From Irineochytrium annulatum (taxonomy: Eukaryota; Chytridiomycota; Chytridiomycetes; Chytridiales; Chytridiaceae), in NCBI GenBank assembly GCA_027600665.1, contig JADGJL010000009.1, forward strand, positions 62,001 to 126,000: a stretch of 64,000 bases of DNA. The letters run 5' to 3'. This document shows positions 8,624-20,130 of the stretch, piece by piece. How positions within the stretch are numbered: position 1 is the first letter of the stretch; each line of letters begins with the position of its first letter. A program made the position numbers and the translations under genes. The notes under the pieces were generated by a model. The model did not search any database, had not been told where the DNA came from, and worked only from the letters and a program-made list of their open reading frames with translations.

Positions 8624-9274
8624 TTATGCCCAAGTTGTGATGGTTTCTACTGGTAGACGATAGGAAGGATGACCTTCTTTCGCTGATTTACCAATAGAGA
8701 TCAACATAACGGGTTGATAACGCTCTTTGTCCATTCCGAATACTTCTGCAATCTGATCTTTCTCATAACCACCGATGGGGTTGGTGTCATAACCATGAGC
8801 ACGTGCTGCAAGCATCAATTGCATGGAAGCAAGGCCGGCATCGATGAGGTTAACGTCACGAAGATCGGAAGCAGCCATCTTTTCGTAATAAGGCATTACA
8901 GTTTTGAGCTGCATATCCTTAATGTCTTGTGGCATGTAACCAAGTTCTACAGCTTTACCAAAAATCTCATCCATATATTCAACGTTGTTCATGTCAATGA
9001 ATACGCCAATAACAGCGGCAGAAGTCAAAACCTGATTTTGATTGAATCTTGCAAGAGGCGCAAGCTTTTCTTTGCCTTCAGCTGTATCTACAACCAGAAA
9101 ACGCCAAGGTTGCAAATTGATCGAAGATGGTGCACGGGAAGCTTCTGACAGAATTTCTGTCATTTCTTCACGGCTGATTTTCACTTCAGGATCATACAGT
9201 TTAACAGAACGACGACCGTAGGTAATCTCGTTAAAATCATTTGTTTTTTGGAATTTGCTTTGAATCGTACTCAT
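8624..9274 (-). CDS. Nitroreductase-family NAD(P)H oxidoreductase (FMN)
   Basis: The 216-residue protein carries nitroreductase-fold features: the FMN-binding RRSVKLYDP near the N terminus, APSSINLQPWRF, and a C-terminal NPIGGYEKD segment. Members are FMN homodimers that reduce nitroaromatics, quinones or azo compounds with NAD(P)H. AGGAGAG precedes the ATG. It follows the MarR gene by 26 bases and precedes the ABM monooxygenase, so the three are probably co-transcribed from the region with the TTGATG repeats. The function as a quinone or nitro detoxification enzyme is inferred from family and neighbours. Confidence 0.88.
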   Translation of the reverse strand: MSTIQSKFQKTNDFNEITYGRRSVKLYDPEVKISREEMTEILSEASRAPSSINLQPWRFLVVDTAEGKEKLAPLARFNQNQVLTSAAVIGVFIDMNNVEYMDEIFGKAVELGYMPQDIKDMQLKTVMPYYEKMAASDLRDVNLIDAGLASMQLMLAARAHGYDTNPIGGYEKDQIAEVFGMDKERYQPVMLISIGKSAKEGHPSYRLPVETITTWA

Positions 9275-9300
9275 GAATGGATCTCTCCTCTATATATGGG

Positions 9301-9720
9301 TTAAAAATTGTTCTGCATACGTTCGAGGAAATCAGCGAGCGCTTGAACCTCGTCTTCACTGAAATCCTGCAAAATCTGATTGATGAAATTCGTCTTCTCG
9401 GCTTTATAACCTTCAATCTGCTTTCGACCGTGGTCCGTGAGACGAACAAAAGTTACCCGATTATCTTCAGGGTTTTTACGTCTTGTAACCATCAGGTCTG
9501 CCTCAAGCTGCTTCAAGTGGCGTGTAATCGCAGCACTATCAATGTTAATGATTTTCTGCAGCATGGACTGGTTGATCTCATCGACCTGATCCAGTTCATG
9601 GAGAATCTCAAAGCGTGAGGAACTGATACCTGTGCAACGTTCGAACTTGGGACTGATTTTGTTGCCCAACACGTTCAGCAGGTTGATGATCTGTTCTTCT
9701 TTGGAAACAATACGTGTCAT
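9301..9720 (-). CDS. MarR-family regulator of the nitroreductase operon
   Basis: The protein has the MarR winged helix: QSMLQKIINIDSAAITRHLK as the helix-turn-helix and RRKNPEDNRVTFVRLT as the wing. A longer reading from 9756 is possible, but GGGAGGT lies 6 bases before the ATG at 9720, giving 139 residues starting MTRIVSKEE. A single Cys occurs in ERCTGISSS; whether it senses thiol-reactive compounds is not known. As first gene of the operon it probably represses itself, the nitroreductase and the monooxygenase from the repeats at 9833-9875. Confidence 0.88.
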   Translation of the reverse strand: MTRIVSKEEQIINLLNVLGNKISPKFERCTGISSSRFEILHELDQVDEINQSMLQKIINIDSAAITRHLKQLEADLMVTRRKNPEDNRVTFVRLTDHGRKQIEGYKAEKTNFINQILQDFSEDEVQALADFLERMQNNF

Positions 9721-9832
9721 GACTAGACCTCCCGGGTGAATCTGAATCATGAACAACGGCGTATGTTAACCAATAAATGATGTTACAGTATACAATGCCA
9801 TTGCCTAATGATTATTTGTATGCTCTCGATCA

Positions 9833-9875
9833 TTGATGTATCAATAGTTGATGCCTCAATCATTGATGGCTCAAT
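9833..9875. promoter_or_regulatory. Three tandem TTGA-N5-TCAA dyads with exact 15-bp period
   Basis: TTGATGTATCAAT (9833), TTGATGCCTCAAT (9848) and TTGATGGCTCAAT (9863) follow each other at exactly 15 bp. Each carries TTGA/TCAA half-sites. They lie upstream of the MarR start at 9720 and are the best operator candidates for that operon. A -10-like TATACT on the minus strand lies nearby (9789-9794); no clear -35 was seen. Confidence 0.6.
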
Positions 9876-10011
9876 TAATATATCATGCCTTTTATGATTT
9901 TGCAACAGGTTGTGAAGAAAAGAAGATTATACCTGGATTATCCGGGTGCAGAAGCATAGTGGTCTGTATAGGATGTCCATCTGTATGAGTTTATATCGAT
10001 GGTCCATGTTA

Positions 10012-10040
10012 TTGAGAATTATTATCAATTGATCTATAAT
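10012..10040 (+). promoter_or_regulatory. Sigma-A promoter overlapped by a Fur box
   Basis: TTGAGA (10012-10017), a 17-bp spacer and TATAAT (10035-10040) form a near-consensus promoter. TGAGAATTATTATCA (10013-10027) matches the 7-1-7 Fur box TGATAATNATTATCA at 14 of 15 positions and covers the -35. Iron should therefore repress the regulator gene at 10274. The transcript would have a leader of about 225 bases. Confidence 0.75.
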
Positions 10041-10117
10041 AATTAAGAAGACATGATATATCGAGCGAACGCAACAGGCAGCAGTTCTTACAACAGCTGA
10101 GTAGCATGAAGGTGCAT

Positions 10118-10228
10118 ATGGATCGGATGGTAAGTACAGAAGATATGAATTTGAATGATCACATCAAGCTGTGGAATCGCTGGATACGATCACAAACATA
10201 TTACGGAAAGCAAAATAATATAGCTTAG
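10118..10228 (+). CDS. Possible 36-residue leader ORF
   Basis: An ATG with AAGGTG four bases upstream opens a 36-codon frame ending TAG, inside the leader of the Btr-like regulator gene. It encodes a segment DHIKLWNRWIRS. No known leader-peptide family is recognised. The phrase resembles N termini I recall from AraC-type regulators in Paenibacillus, so it may be a vestige of a duplicated regulator gene rather than a functional peptide. It ends 45 bases before the regulator start. Confidence 0.35.
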   Translation: MDRMVSTEDMNLNDHIKLWNRWIRSQTYYGKQNNIA

Positions 10229-10273
10229 TCAGGCGAGTATAGGCTTCGATCCGACAAGGGAAGGGACGTCAGC

Positions 10274-11875
10274 ATGAACGAAAATGATTGGATCAAACAA
10301 ATGGAGCAACTACATTTCTCTGCTGTCCACGTCTGCCAGTACTCTAGCAATCCGGGTACTCTCAGCCGCAGGGTCTGGAAGAGATACGCCATTTGCAGGA
10401 TTATTGCTGGCAAGGGATCTTTGACTATGAATAACGTTATACATACGGTGTCCCAAGACGATTGGTTTTTGTTAAAGCCAGGAATGCATGTGGAGTTTCA
10501 GACAGATATGGAAGCCACAGTCCGATATCAGATCATTTTATTTTCCTGTGTGATACTTACCCAGAGTCGAAATGTTTGGCATAGCGATACAGTTGATTTT
10601 CCTGTTACAGGCAAGCTTAACATTTCTTCCAACACGTCTGATATTCGGGAGAGCATGGATACCCTGGTACATGGAAAAGACTCTTTCACGAGTCTGGGAA
10701 AGACGCGCAGGAAACATCTTTTGCATCAGTTATTGATTCAGCTAATGATACACGTGAATGAAGCAGCTCCGTCTTTAGCGGGGATGGATCGGGCACTTGA
10801 ATACATGACGCATCAGTATATGAAAGACATTCGAGTCGATCAGATGGCCGGCATGGCAGGGCTTAGTGTGAATCATTTTATAAGAACGTTCAAACGGCAA
10901 TTAAATATGACTCCGATCGAATACATCCTGAAACAACGTATGGCGAAGGCCAAGCAGCTGTTGTTTTCTTCAGATAAAATCAAGGAAATTGCGGAGCAGG
11001 TAGGCTATAGGGATGAGCACTATTTCAGCAGAGTCTTCAAGAAAAACGAAGGCGTCGCACCGACGCTATATATGAAAAATAAAGTGAGTCGAATTGCCAC
11101 ATTGTATTACGGGTTGGATGACTACGTGATAACGCTTGGTATGACGCCAGTGTCCGCACTATCTTATGGTCAGAGAGTGGCTCGCCATGTTGCTGTTCCT
11201 GCGCTTCAAGTACACAGTCATCAGGGACTTATCCTGGACAGCTTCAATCAGAACTATGACGGGTTGAGGCGAGTCCAACCGGATCTGATCATTACAAGTA
11301 ATCGTTTAGAGCCGAATGCATCCCTGCATCATATCGCCCCCACCACTATGCTGGAACATACCAACCATTGTGGTGAAAGACTACTGTATATAGCGGACAT
11401 TATGGGACGTACCGAACAGGCTGTGCAGTGGATTGAACAACATGCGAACCTGAGTCAGGTGCTTCGAAGACGAATTCAATCGAGATGGGGGAAACAGAGT
11501 GCCATGTTCATCCGGGTGACTTCTCATTTCTACCGAATGTATGGATTAAATAACCAGACAGGAGCCCTATTGTATGATGATTTAAGATTCCATTTGCCTA
11601 GCCATTTCCCGGAAAATCAGTGGGCTGTGGAGACGCAAGTTAGCGATTTGCAGTTATATGACGCGGATCATGTGTTTGTAATGGTCGATCCCACGGAAGA
11701 GGCGCACGCTCAACTACGGCAATTGCAGCAATCTAGTGAATGGTTGGCATTAAAGGCTGTTCAAGAAGGCCATGTCTATAATGCAGGAGATATTTTCTTC
11801 AAGACGCTGGGGCCAACCGGACGGATGTGGGCTATGCGATATGTAGCAGAGCAGCTTGGTATTACTGTACGGTGA
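10274..11875 (+). CDS. AraC-family regulator fused to a siderophore-binding-like domain (Btr type)
   Basis: The 533-residue protein has an N-terminal cupin-like sensor region (1-150), an AraC double helix-turn-helix (about 170-270, with RVDQMAGMAGLSVNHFIRTF and the second motif IKEIAEQVGYRDEHYFSRVF) and a C-terminal periplasmic-binding-protein-type domain (about 285-530, VQPDLIITSNR). This architecture is that of Bacillus subtilis Btr, which binds a ferric siderophore in the cytoplasm and activates the matching uptake operon. AAGGGA precedes the ATG. A Fur-controlled promoter lies upstream and a siderophore-binding lipoprotein gene follows, so activation of that gene is the likely role. The siderophore is unknown. 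Confidence 0.88.
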   Translation: MNENDWIKQMEQLHFSAVHVCQYSSNPGTLSRRVWKRYAICRIIAGKGSLTMNNVIHTVSQDDWFLLKPGMHVEFQTDMEATVRYQIILFSCVILTQSRNVWHSDTVDFPVTGKLNISSNTSDIRESMDTLVHGKDSFTSLGKTRRKHLLHQLLIQLMIHVNEAAPSLAGMDRALEYMTHQYMKDIRVDQMAGMAGLSVNHFIRTFKRQLNMTPIEYILKQRMAKAKQLLFSSDKIKEIAEQVGYRDEHYFSRVFKKNEGVAPTLYMKNKVSRIATLYYGLDDYVITLGMTPVSALSYGQRVARHVAVPALQVHSHQGLILDSFNQNYDGLRRVQPDLIITSNRLEPNASLHHIAPTTMLEHTNHCGERLLYIADIMGRTEQAVQWIEQHANLSQVLRRRIQSRWGKQSAMFIRVTSHFYRMYGLNNQTGALLYDDLRFHLPSHFPENQWAVETQVSDLQLYDADHVFVMVDPTEEAHAQLRQLQQSSEWLALKAVQEGHVYNAGDIFFKTLGPTGRMWAMRYVAEQLGITVR

Positions 11876-11933
11876 TATTGTGCAAGTGAAGAGCGTGGAA
11901 TAATCCATGGCAAGCTTGTTTGCTTTTCCCTAC

Positions 11934-11953
11934 TATAATGATAATGATTATTA
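11934..11953 (+). promoter_or_regulatory. -10 element and Fur box before the siderophore-binding lipoprotein
   Basis: TATAAT (11934-11939) runs into TGATAATGATTATTA (11939-11953), 14 of 15 matches to the Fur 7-1-7 box. No -35 at standard spacing is seen, which fits dependence on the upstream AraC-type activator. Confidence 0.72.
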
Positions 11954-11983
11954 TTATTAAATAGTAGAGGAGATTCACTACAA

Positions 11984-12964
11984 ATGGTAAGACAGAGAGT
12001 AGCAACGATAGTACTATTGGCCTTGCTTATATTCGTACTGGCCGCATGTGGCAAGACATCGGAAGTAAATGAAGCAATGCCTGAGCAACAGGATACACCT
12101 GTGGAAGAGAGTGGTACACAAACGATCGAGCATCTTAAAGGAACAGCGGTTGTACCGCAAAAAATAGAGCGTATGGTTGTGTTGTCTGCCGCTTACATCG
12201 ATCACATGTTAACGATTGGTGAGAAACCAGCAGGCGTTAATGTAGAAGTTCGTTATGGCGGAGATTATCTGCCTTATCTTGCAGATCAGCTTGCTGATGT
12301 GCCAACAGTAGGGTCGGCAGATAGTCCTAATCTGGAGGCTATTCTTCAGATCAATCCGGATGTCATCGTTGTTGAGAGTCGAACTGCTGAGAGTACATAT
12401 GAGCAGTTGGAGAAAATTGCTCCGACGATTGTACTTGGTAATGAATGGCTGGATTATGAAGATGACACAACGTATTGGACACAGGATCTGTTGACCATAG
12501 CCGGGTTGTTCAACAAGGTCGATCTGGCCAAGGAGAAAATCGCAGAGGTGGAGCAACAGGCGGAACAACTAAAAGCGAAGATCGAACAATTGGATCAGAA
12601 AAAGCTGGCTTACTTGCGTGTCAGAGAGAAGACTTTGCAAATTTATGCGGAAAAAGGGCATCCAACCAACACGCTGTTGTATCATGATCTTGGATTTGTG
12701 CCCACTGCTGTGACGCCTGGCGAACAGCGTGAGGACCTGTCCATAGAGAAAATCGCGGATATTGATGCCAATTTCGTCGTTCTTGAGGTTGATCCGAATG
12801 CCGAGGACTATCTAAACAACATCCATGCAAGCTCACTCTGGAAGAAAGTGCCGGCTGTTGGTGAAGATCAGGTCTATACGACAGACTCGTTCTGGTTATT
12901 TAAGGGCTGGGGAGCAATCGGTCGCAGCGAGATTATTAACGAAGTTGAAGATATGATTCAATAG
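11984..12964 (+). CDS. Iron-siderophore ABC transporter substrate-binding lipoprotein
   Basis: The 326-residue protein starts with a lipoprotein signal ending in the lipobox LAAC (Cys near residue 22) and continues with a Periplasmic_BP_2 (FecB/FhuD-like) fold: ERMVVLSAAYIDHMLTIG, then LEAILQINPDVIVVES and a long central helix. It should capture a ferric siderophore outside the membrane and hand it to a permease. No permease genes follow; only an FhuF-like gene and the remains of an ATPase gene. It may now share a permease encoded elsewhere. A Fur box precedes it, and the AraC/Btr-like gene lies just upstream. Confidence 0.9.
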   Translation: MVRQRVATIVLLALLIFVLAACGKTSEVNEAMPEQQDTPVEESGTQTIEHLKGTAVVPQKIERMVVLSAAYIDHMLTIGEKPAGVNVEVRYGGDYLPYLADQLADVPTVGSADSPNLEAILQINPDVIVVESRTAESTYEQLEKIAPTIVLGNEWLDYEDDTTYWTQDLLTIAGLFNKVDLAKEKIAEVEQQAEQLKAKIEQLDQKKLAYLRVREKTLQIYAEKGHPTNTLLYHDLGFVPTAVTPGEQREDLSIEKIADIDANFVVLEVDPNAEDYLNNIHASSLWKKVPAVGEDQVYTTDSFWLFKGWGAIGRSEIINEVEDMIQ

Positions 12965-13777
12965 ATGGGACGTTATCCAAGACATAACCATTCAGAGATG
13001 TCGGAAGTATTACAGCAATTTTTTGTGACGACGATCCGAGCAGACTGCAATGATTCCAAGTTTCCTTTCCGAGTGAAGGATTTGCTGGATGAAGAGAAAC
13101 GAGACTTAATATTGCGTGAACAGGCTATGCAACAAGGGCTTCAATTGGATGGAAAAGGGAGTGTAGCTGTCGGTACACTTTTTGCCAAGCGTTATTCGGT
13201 GTTGGTAATGGCCGTAATCTCTGCATTCAGTCTATACGACACTACACTTAGTATGGCCGATGATGATATACGGTTCGCATTGAATGGATCAGGCGGCATG
13301 CGATATGAGACTCTGCTAGAGAAAACTTTTCTGGCAGGTCCCGATCCTGTCCAGCGCAGGTCAGAGAGTACCTTGCTCAAGAAGAGAATGCTGTTACATC
13401 TGATACCTATTCTGCGAGCGGTAGCCATTAGTACAGGGGCAAGTAATAAGGTCATGTGGTCTCTGGTTGCGCATAATGTGCAACAATTGTATGAACGCAT
13501 GATTAATGATCAAAGAATATGGAAGACGGATCAACGGCTTGCACAGATCAAGGAAGATCAGAGCATATGGCTTGACGAACAAAATGAAAATGCATTTACA
13601 TTTGCCATGAAGCTGAATCACTTTGATCACCCCGAGTGGCAAGGACCGCCGTTCTTGATACGTCGATATTGTTGTTTGGCTTATCAAGTTGGAGACGGAA
13701 GTCATACACATGGTTATTGCGACAGTTGTCCGAAGCTGGATTCGGAATCCCGATTGCATAACCTTCTACAGGAGTGA
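12965..13777 (+). CDS. FhuF-like ferric-siderophore reductase with C-terminal [2Fe-2S] motif
   Basis: The start codon directly follows the stop of the lipoprotein gene, implying translational coupling; no strong ribosome site is visible. The 270-residue protein ends with RRYCCLAY and YCDSCP: four Cys at about 236, 237, 252 and 255. FhuF-type reductases bind a [2Fe-2S] cluster through a similar C-terminal Cys-Cys/Cys-x2-Cys motif, and reduce ferric siderophores in the cytoplasm to release iron. As I recall it the classical spacing between the pairs is ten residues; here it is fourteen. Position between a siderophore-binding protein and ATPase remains supports the role. Sequence outside the motif is divergent. 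Confidence 0.75.
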   Translation: MGRYPRHNHSEMSEVLQQFFVTTIRADCNDSKFPFRVKDLLDEEKRDLILREQAMQQGLQLDGKGSVAVGTLFAKRYSVLVMAVISAFSLYDTTLSMADDDIRFALNGSGGMRYETLLEKTFLAGPDPVQRRSESTLLKKRMLLHLIPILRAVAISTGASNKVMWSLVAHNVQQLYERMINDQRIWKTDQRLAQIKEDQSIWLDEQNENAFTFAMKLNHFDHPEWQGPPFLIRRYCCLAYQVGDGSHTHGYCDSCPKLDSESRLHNLLQE

Positions 13778-13999
13778 ACTGACATTTTCGTACCGCATCG
13801 TCGTATCTGCTTCGATCCTGGTTCTCTTCGAAACTGACGCCAGAGGCTTGGGCGAGACCATGTCCCCAAATCCTCTTTATAAAGAATCGGTCTGGACATC
13901 GACATGCTCCATAACCTGCAGCGGCTTAAGCCAGCGTCTGCGGGTTTGTTGGTTTTGGACGGGAAAGTTCAGGCAAACGTAGGGATAAAATCCGAGTAA
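13776..13999 (+). pseudogene. Decayed 5' fragment of an iron-siderophore ABC transporter ATPase gene (FecE type)
   Basis: Three ATPase signatures occur in the right order and spacing but in different frames: ELTFSYR just after the FhuF stop; a damaged Walker A about 36 codons later near 13885-13905, where N-R-S-G is followed by a shifted S-T-L-L reading; then HNLQRLKPASAGLLVLDGK (13910-13966) in another frame, ending at TAA 13997-13999. Signature, Walker B and switch regions are missing. The fragment directly follows the FhuF-like gene, where an ATPase gene would sit in an uptake operon. It also accounts for most of the gene-free stretch 13778-14107. The reading is by eye. Confidence 0.6.
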
Positions 14000-14066
14000 G
14001 CTCAAAAATGAATGACTTTTCACGTTTTTGGATTTTGCGTTGATTACCTGGATCGGATATACTTCA

Positions 14067-14088
14067 AGTTATTGATCAATTCATAACT
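14067..14088. promoter_or_regulatory. TetR-type operator, copy 1
   Basis: AGTT-ATTGATCAAT-TCATAACT contains a perfect 10-bp palindrome and lies 20 bases before the TetR start codon, where binding would block initiation of its own gene. Related copies occur at 14661, 14705 and 15726. Confidence 0.65.
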
Positions 14089-14107
14089 GTGCGTTGGAAG
14101 GGGAAAA

Positions 14108-14632
14108 ATGATGGCTAAAGATACAGCAGCATCGGTTAATCGGCGAAATGATATTATCTCTGCAGCGATTGACGTCTTCGCGGAAATTGGTTATTACCGT
14201 GCGACTACAGCTCAAGTGGCTGAACGGGCAGAGATTTCACAGCCGTATATCTTTCGTTTTTTTAAAACAAAAGAAGCTTTATTATTAACTGCAATTGAAG
14301 TCTCATGGACACGAGTGATTGAAGCGTTCCGAATCGTTGTGGAGACGGCAACGCCAGATCAGTTGGAAAATGACTTAATTGAAGCCTACGATAAGATTCT
14401 GGAATCTCACAAGAGTGAGATCTTGCTACAAATGCAGGCGCAAACCATCCGGGAAGAAGTCATTCGTCAGGCCATGCAAAAAGGCATTGGTGATGTACGA
14501 AGCATGGTACTGGAAGCTTTCACAGTTGCAGGAATTGCGGAACCACTCAAAAGAACCATGATTTTCCTGGCGATCGGGATGTTGTGTAATGTATCTACAG
14601 CATTGGATATGCCGGAGCTGAAGGATCGATAG
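14108..14632 (+). CDS. TetR-family transcriptional regulator
   Basis: The N-terminal DNA-binding domain is clear: RRNDIISAAIDVFAEIGYY, then TTAQVAERAEISQPYIFRFF, with a ligand-binding helical region to residue 174. GGAAGGGG precedes the ATG. The palindromes around it (14067 upstream; 14661 and 14705 between it and the SDR gene; 15726 after the SDR gene) look like its operators and would make it an autorepressor that also controls the SDR gene. The inducing ligand is unknown. Confidence 0.88.
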   Translation: MMAKDTAASVNRRNDIISAAIDVFAEIGYYRATTAQVAERAEISQPYIFRFFKTKEALLLTAIEVSWTRVIEAFRIVVETATPDQLENDLIEAYDKILESHKSEILLQMQAQTIREEVIRQAMQKGIGDVRSMVLEAFTVAGIAEPLKRTMIFLAIGMLCNVSTALDMPELKDR

Positions 14633-14660
14633 AGAGGGAGTAAAGTCCCTTTTTTGAATT

Positions 14661-14724
14661 TAGTTATTGATCAATCACTAAATATAGTTTATATTGTTCT
14701 CAGGAAGTAATTGATTAATCACTA
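14661..14724 (+). promoter_or_regulatory. Promoter of the SDR gene flanked by two TetR-type operators
   Basis: TTGATC (14667-14672), 17 bp, TATATT (14690-14695) form a promoter. Operator copy 2 (TAGTTATTGATCAATCACTA, 14661-14680, a near-perfect 20-bp palindrome) covers the -35. Copy 3 (AAGTAATTGATTAATCACTA, 14705-14724) lies just after the expected transcription start. The two are 44 bp apart, about four helical turns, so cooperative repression is plausible. Confidence 0.68.
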
Positions 14725-14746
14725 AATTAATGAAAGAGGTCGGTAT

Positions 14747-15703
14747 ATGATGAAAAAAGCTATTGTTATTGGAGCTACTGGTGGAACAGGTGCAGCGATT
14801 ACGGAGGAATTGATTAGACGGGGAATTTCTACGATTGCATTTGGGCGCTCTCGTCAAAAACTGGAGCAACTTGCGGTAAAGCTGGGATCTCCGAGTCACC
14901 TGCAAATCGCAGTGGGAGATGCATTTCAGTCGGATGATATTATTGCTGCTTCCCAGGAAATTGATGTCATGTTCCATTGTGCGAACGTTCCGTATAACGA
15001 AATGGAGAGCAGACTGATTCCGCTGGGTGAATCCGTCATGACAGCGGCAGAACACTTGGGGCTGAACGTGGTTGTAATAGACGGAATCTACCCTTATGGC
15101 AAAAGACAAATGAAAGAGGTAACGGAAGAACATCCGAAGCAGCCACATACCCGCAAAGGCAAGACACGACTTGCCTATGAACAAATGTTATTCAGCAGAA
15201 GATGGAGCAGAGCTCAGGTGATGATTGTTCGCTTGCCAGACTATTATGGTCCAACGGCCAATCAGGCTTCCTATCTGGGTTCCACGCTTGAAGCGATAGC
15301 GAAAGGCAAGATGGCTTTTTTTATCGGGAATATGAAGGTAGCCAGAGAGTATATCTATTTGCCGGATGCTGCGGTCATGGTGGTGGAATTGGCAAGCAGG
15401 GAGACGACATATGGGCAGAACTGGAACATTCCTGGATCGGGGATCATCTCGGGTCATGAGATTGTGCATATGGCACAGAAGGCTGCGGGGAGAAGAAAAC
15501 CTGTGATCGCGTTAGGAAAAGTGGGACTGTCATTGATTGGACTGGGTGTACCCGTTATGAAAGAAATTGTAGAGATGTTATATCTGACGGTGGACCCGTT
15601 GATCTTGAGTAGACAAAAGTATGAAGAACGGATTGGCCCGGTTGTGGCAACATCTTTTGAAGAAGGAATTGCGTTAACGATTAAGGAGTTGCAGGGGGAG
15701 TAG
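14747..15703 (+). CDS. NAD(P)-dependent extended SDR / epimerase-like protein
   Basis: The 318-residue protein has an N-terminal Rossmann motif GATGGTG within AIVIGATGGTGAA, characteristic of extended or atypical short-chain dehydrogenases, and a downstream YGPTA/REYIYLPDA pattern seen in NAD-dependent epimerases. A canonical YxxxK is not obvious; YGKRQMK near 120-126 is a possible equivalent. GAAAGAGG precedes two adjacent ATG codons; either could be used. It is controlled by the operators at 14661-14724 and probably by the TetR protein encoded upstream. The substrate is unknown; many such proteins reduce or bind xenobiotic carbonyl compounds. Confidence 0.8.
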   Translation: MMKKAIVIGATGGTGAAITEELIRRGISTIAFGRSRQKLEQLAVKLGSPSHLQIAVGDAFQSDDIIAASQEIDVMFHCANVPYNEMESRLIPLGESVMTAAEHLGLNVVVIDGIYPYGKRQMKEVTEEHPKQPHTRKGKTRLAYEQMLFSRRWSRAQVMIVRLPDYYGPTANQASYLGSTLEAIAKGKMAFFIGNMKVAREYIYLPDAAVMVVELASRETTYGQNWNIPGSGIISGHEIVHMAQKAAGRRKPVIALGKVGLSLIGLGVPVMKEIVEMLYLTVDPLILSRQKYEERIGPVVATSFEEGIALTIKELQGE

Positions 15704-15725
15704 AAGGGAATATATCTTTCGGGAC

Positions 15726-15745
15726 AAGTAATTGATTGATCACTA
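15726..15745. promoter_or_regulatory. TetR-type operator, copy 4, upstream of the collagen-like gene
   Basis: AAGTAATTGATTGATCACTA differs from operator copy 3 at a single base. It lies 23 bases after the SDR stop and about 140 bases before the collagen-like start. No matching sigma-A -10 was found downstream of it. Confidence 0.6.
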
Positions 15746-15752
15746 ACTATAG

Positions 15753-19448
<3,696 letters not shown>

Positions 19449-19559
19449 TAACTTTCCAACGGATTGTGCCTATGGACAAATTCGTAAACTTGTAATAAGT
19501 TAGTTTGAAGATATTCGAAATATCTTTTGGAAAGTGGACTAAGAAGTGAGGTGGATTTC

Positions 19560-19796
19560 ATGATTCCTATTCTGGGACGAATTAACGAATTAAGTCGAAA
19601 ACAACGCAGCGTTGGTTTGACCAAAGAAGAACAAAGCGAGCAGCACGAGCTTAGAAAACAATATTTGCAGGCTATTCGAGGTCAGGTACTGACAACCATG
19701 CTGGCAGTATCCGTTGTGGACCCACTGGGTCATGATGTGACCCTTGAGAAATTAACCAATGAAAAATTGCAGCGCCGTGAACAGGCCGGCCAATAG
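19560..19796 (+). CDS. DUF896 family small cytosolic protein (YnzC-like)
   Basis: The 78-residue protein begins MIPILGRINELSRKQRSVGLT and continues with a charged helix pair, matching the DUF896 family, whose B. subtilis member YnzC is a two-helix protein. The start at 19560 is chosen because GAGGTGG lies just upstream; a longer frame from 19527 lacks a site. It is a single gene between the collagen-like gene and a strong terminator. The molecular function is not known; related genes in bacilli are linked to SOS or sporulation contexts. Confidence 0.85.
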   Translation: MIPILGRINELSRKQRSVGLTKEEQSEQHELRKQYLQAIRGQVLTTMLAVSVVDPLGHDVTLEKLTNEKLQRREQAGQ

Positions 19797-19808
19797 CATT
19801 CTTTTAAT

Positions 19809-19847
19809 AAGACAGACCAAGGTACATCTTGGTCTGTCTTTTTTTGT
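19809..19847 (+). terminator. Terminator after the DUF896 gene
   Basis: AAGACAGACCAAG-GTACAT-CTTGGTCTGTCTT is a perfect 13-bp stem followed by a T-run. Confidence 0.93.
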
Positions 19848-19974
19848 TTTTTGCGAACCTTGAGTCTAAAGGAAGCACACCAAAGAGGAAGGTACCGTCC
19901 TGTTAGGTAATTCGTGCGGATTTACAAGCATGTTAGTTATTTTTAGTTTTGATGACAATAAAGCTTCCGTCAAC

Positions 19975-20003
19975 TTCAATTCATCTTCGATAACCCCTAT
20001 AAT
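19975..20003 (+). promoter_or_regulatory. Possible promoter of the flavin monooxygenase gene
   Basis: TTCAAT (19975-19980), 17 bp and TATAAT (19998-20003) lie in the 334-base gap 19797-20130. The -10 is perfect and the -35 weak. Apart from this and the terminator, I see nothing else in the gap. Confidence 0.4.
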
Positions 20004-20130
20004 AACGCTAATATATTTCAAGAATACAAGGGAAAAGAATCATTTTTCGTGTATTAACTAACAACAAACTGACATCAAAATGATTGAAAAAGACTATTTC
20101 ATATATGTATCTCGAAAGGGTTGATGAATC

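Noticed and set aside
9833..9875. CRISPR-like array
   Set aside because: Units are 13 bp with 2-bp gaps and contain their own dyads; they are operator-like, without spacers.
13689..13982. 97-codon plus-strand ORF as a gene
   Set aside because: It overlaps the FhuF-like gene and only reads one frame of the ATPase remnant; no ribosome site.
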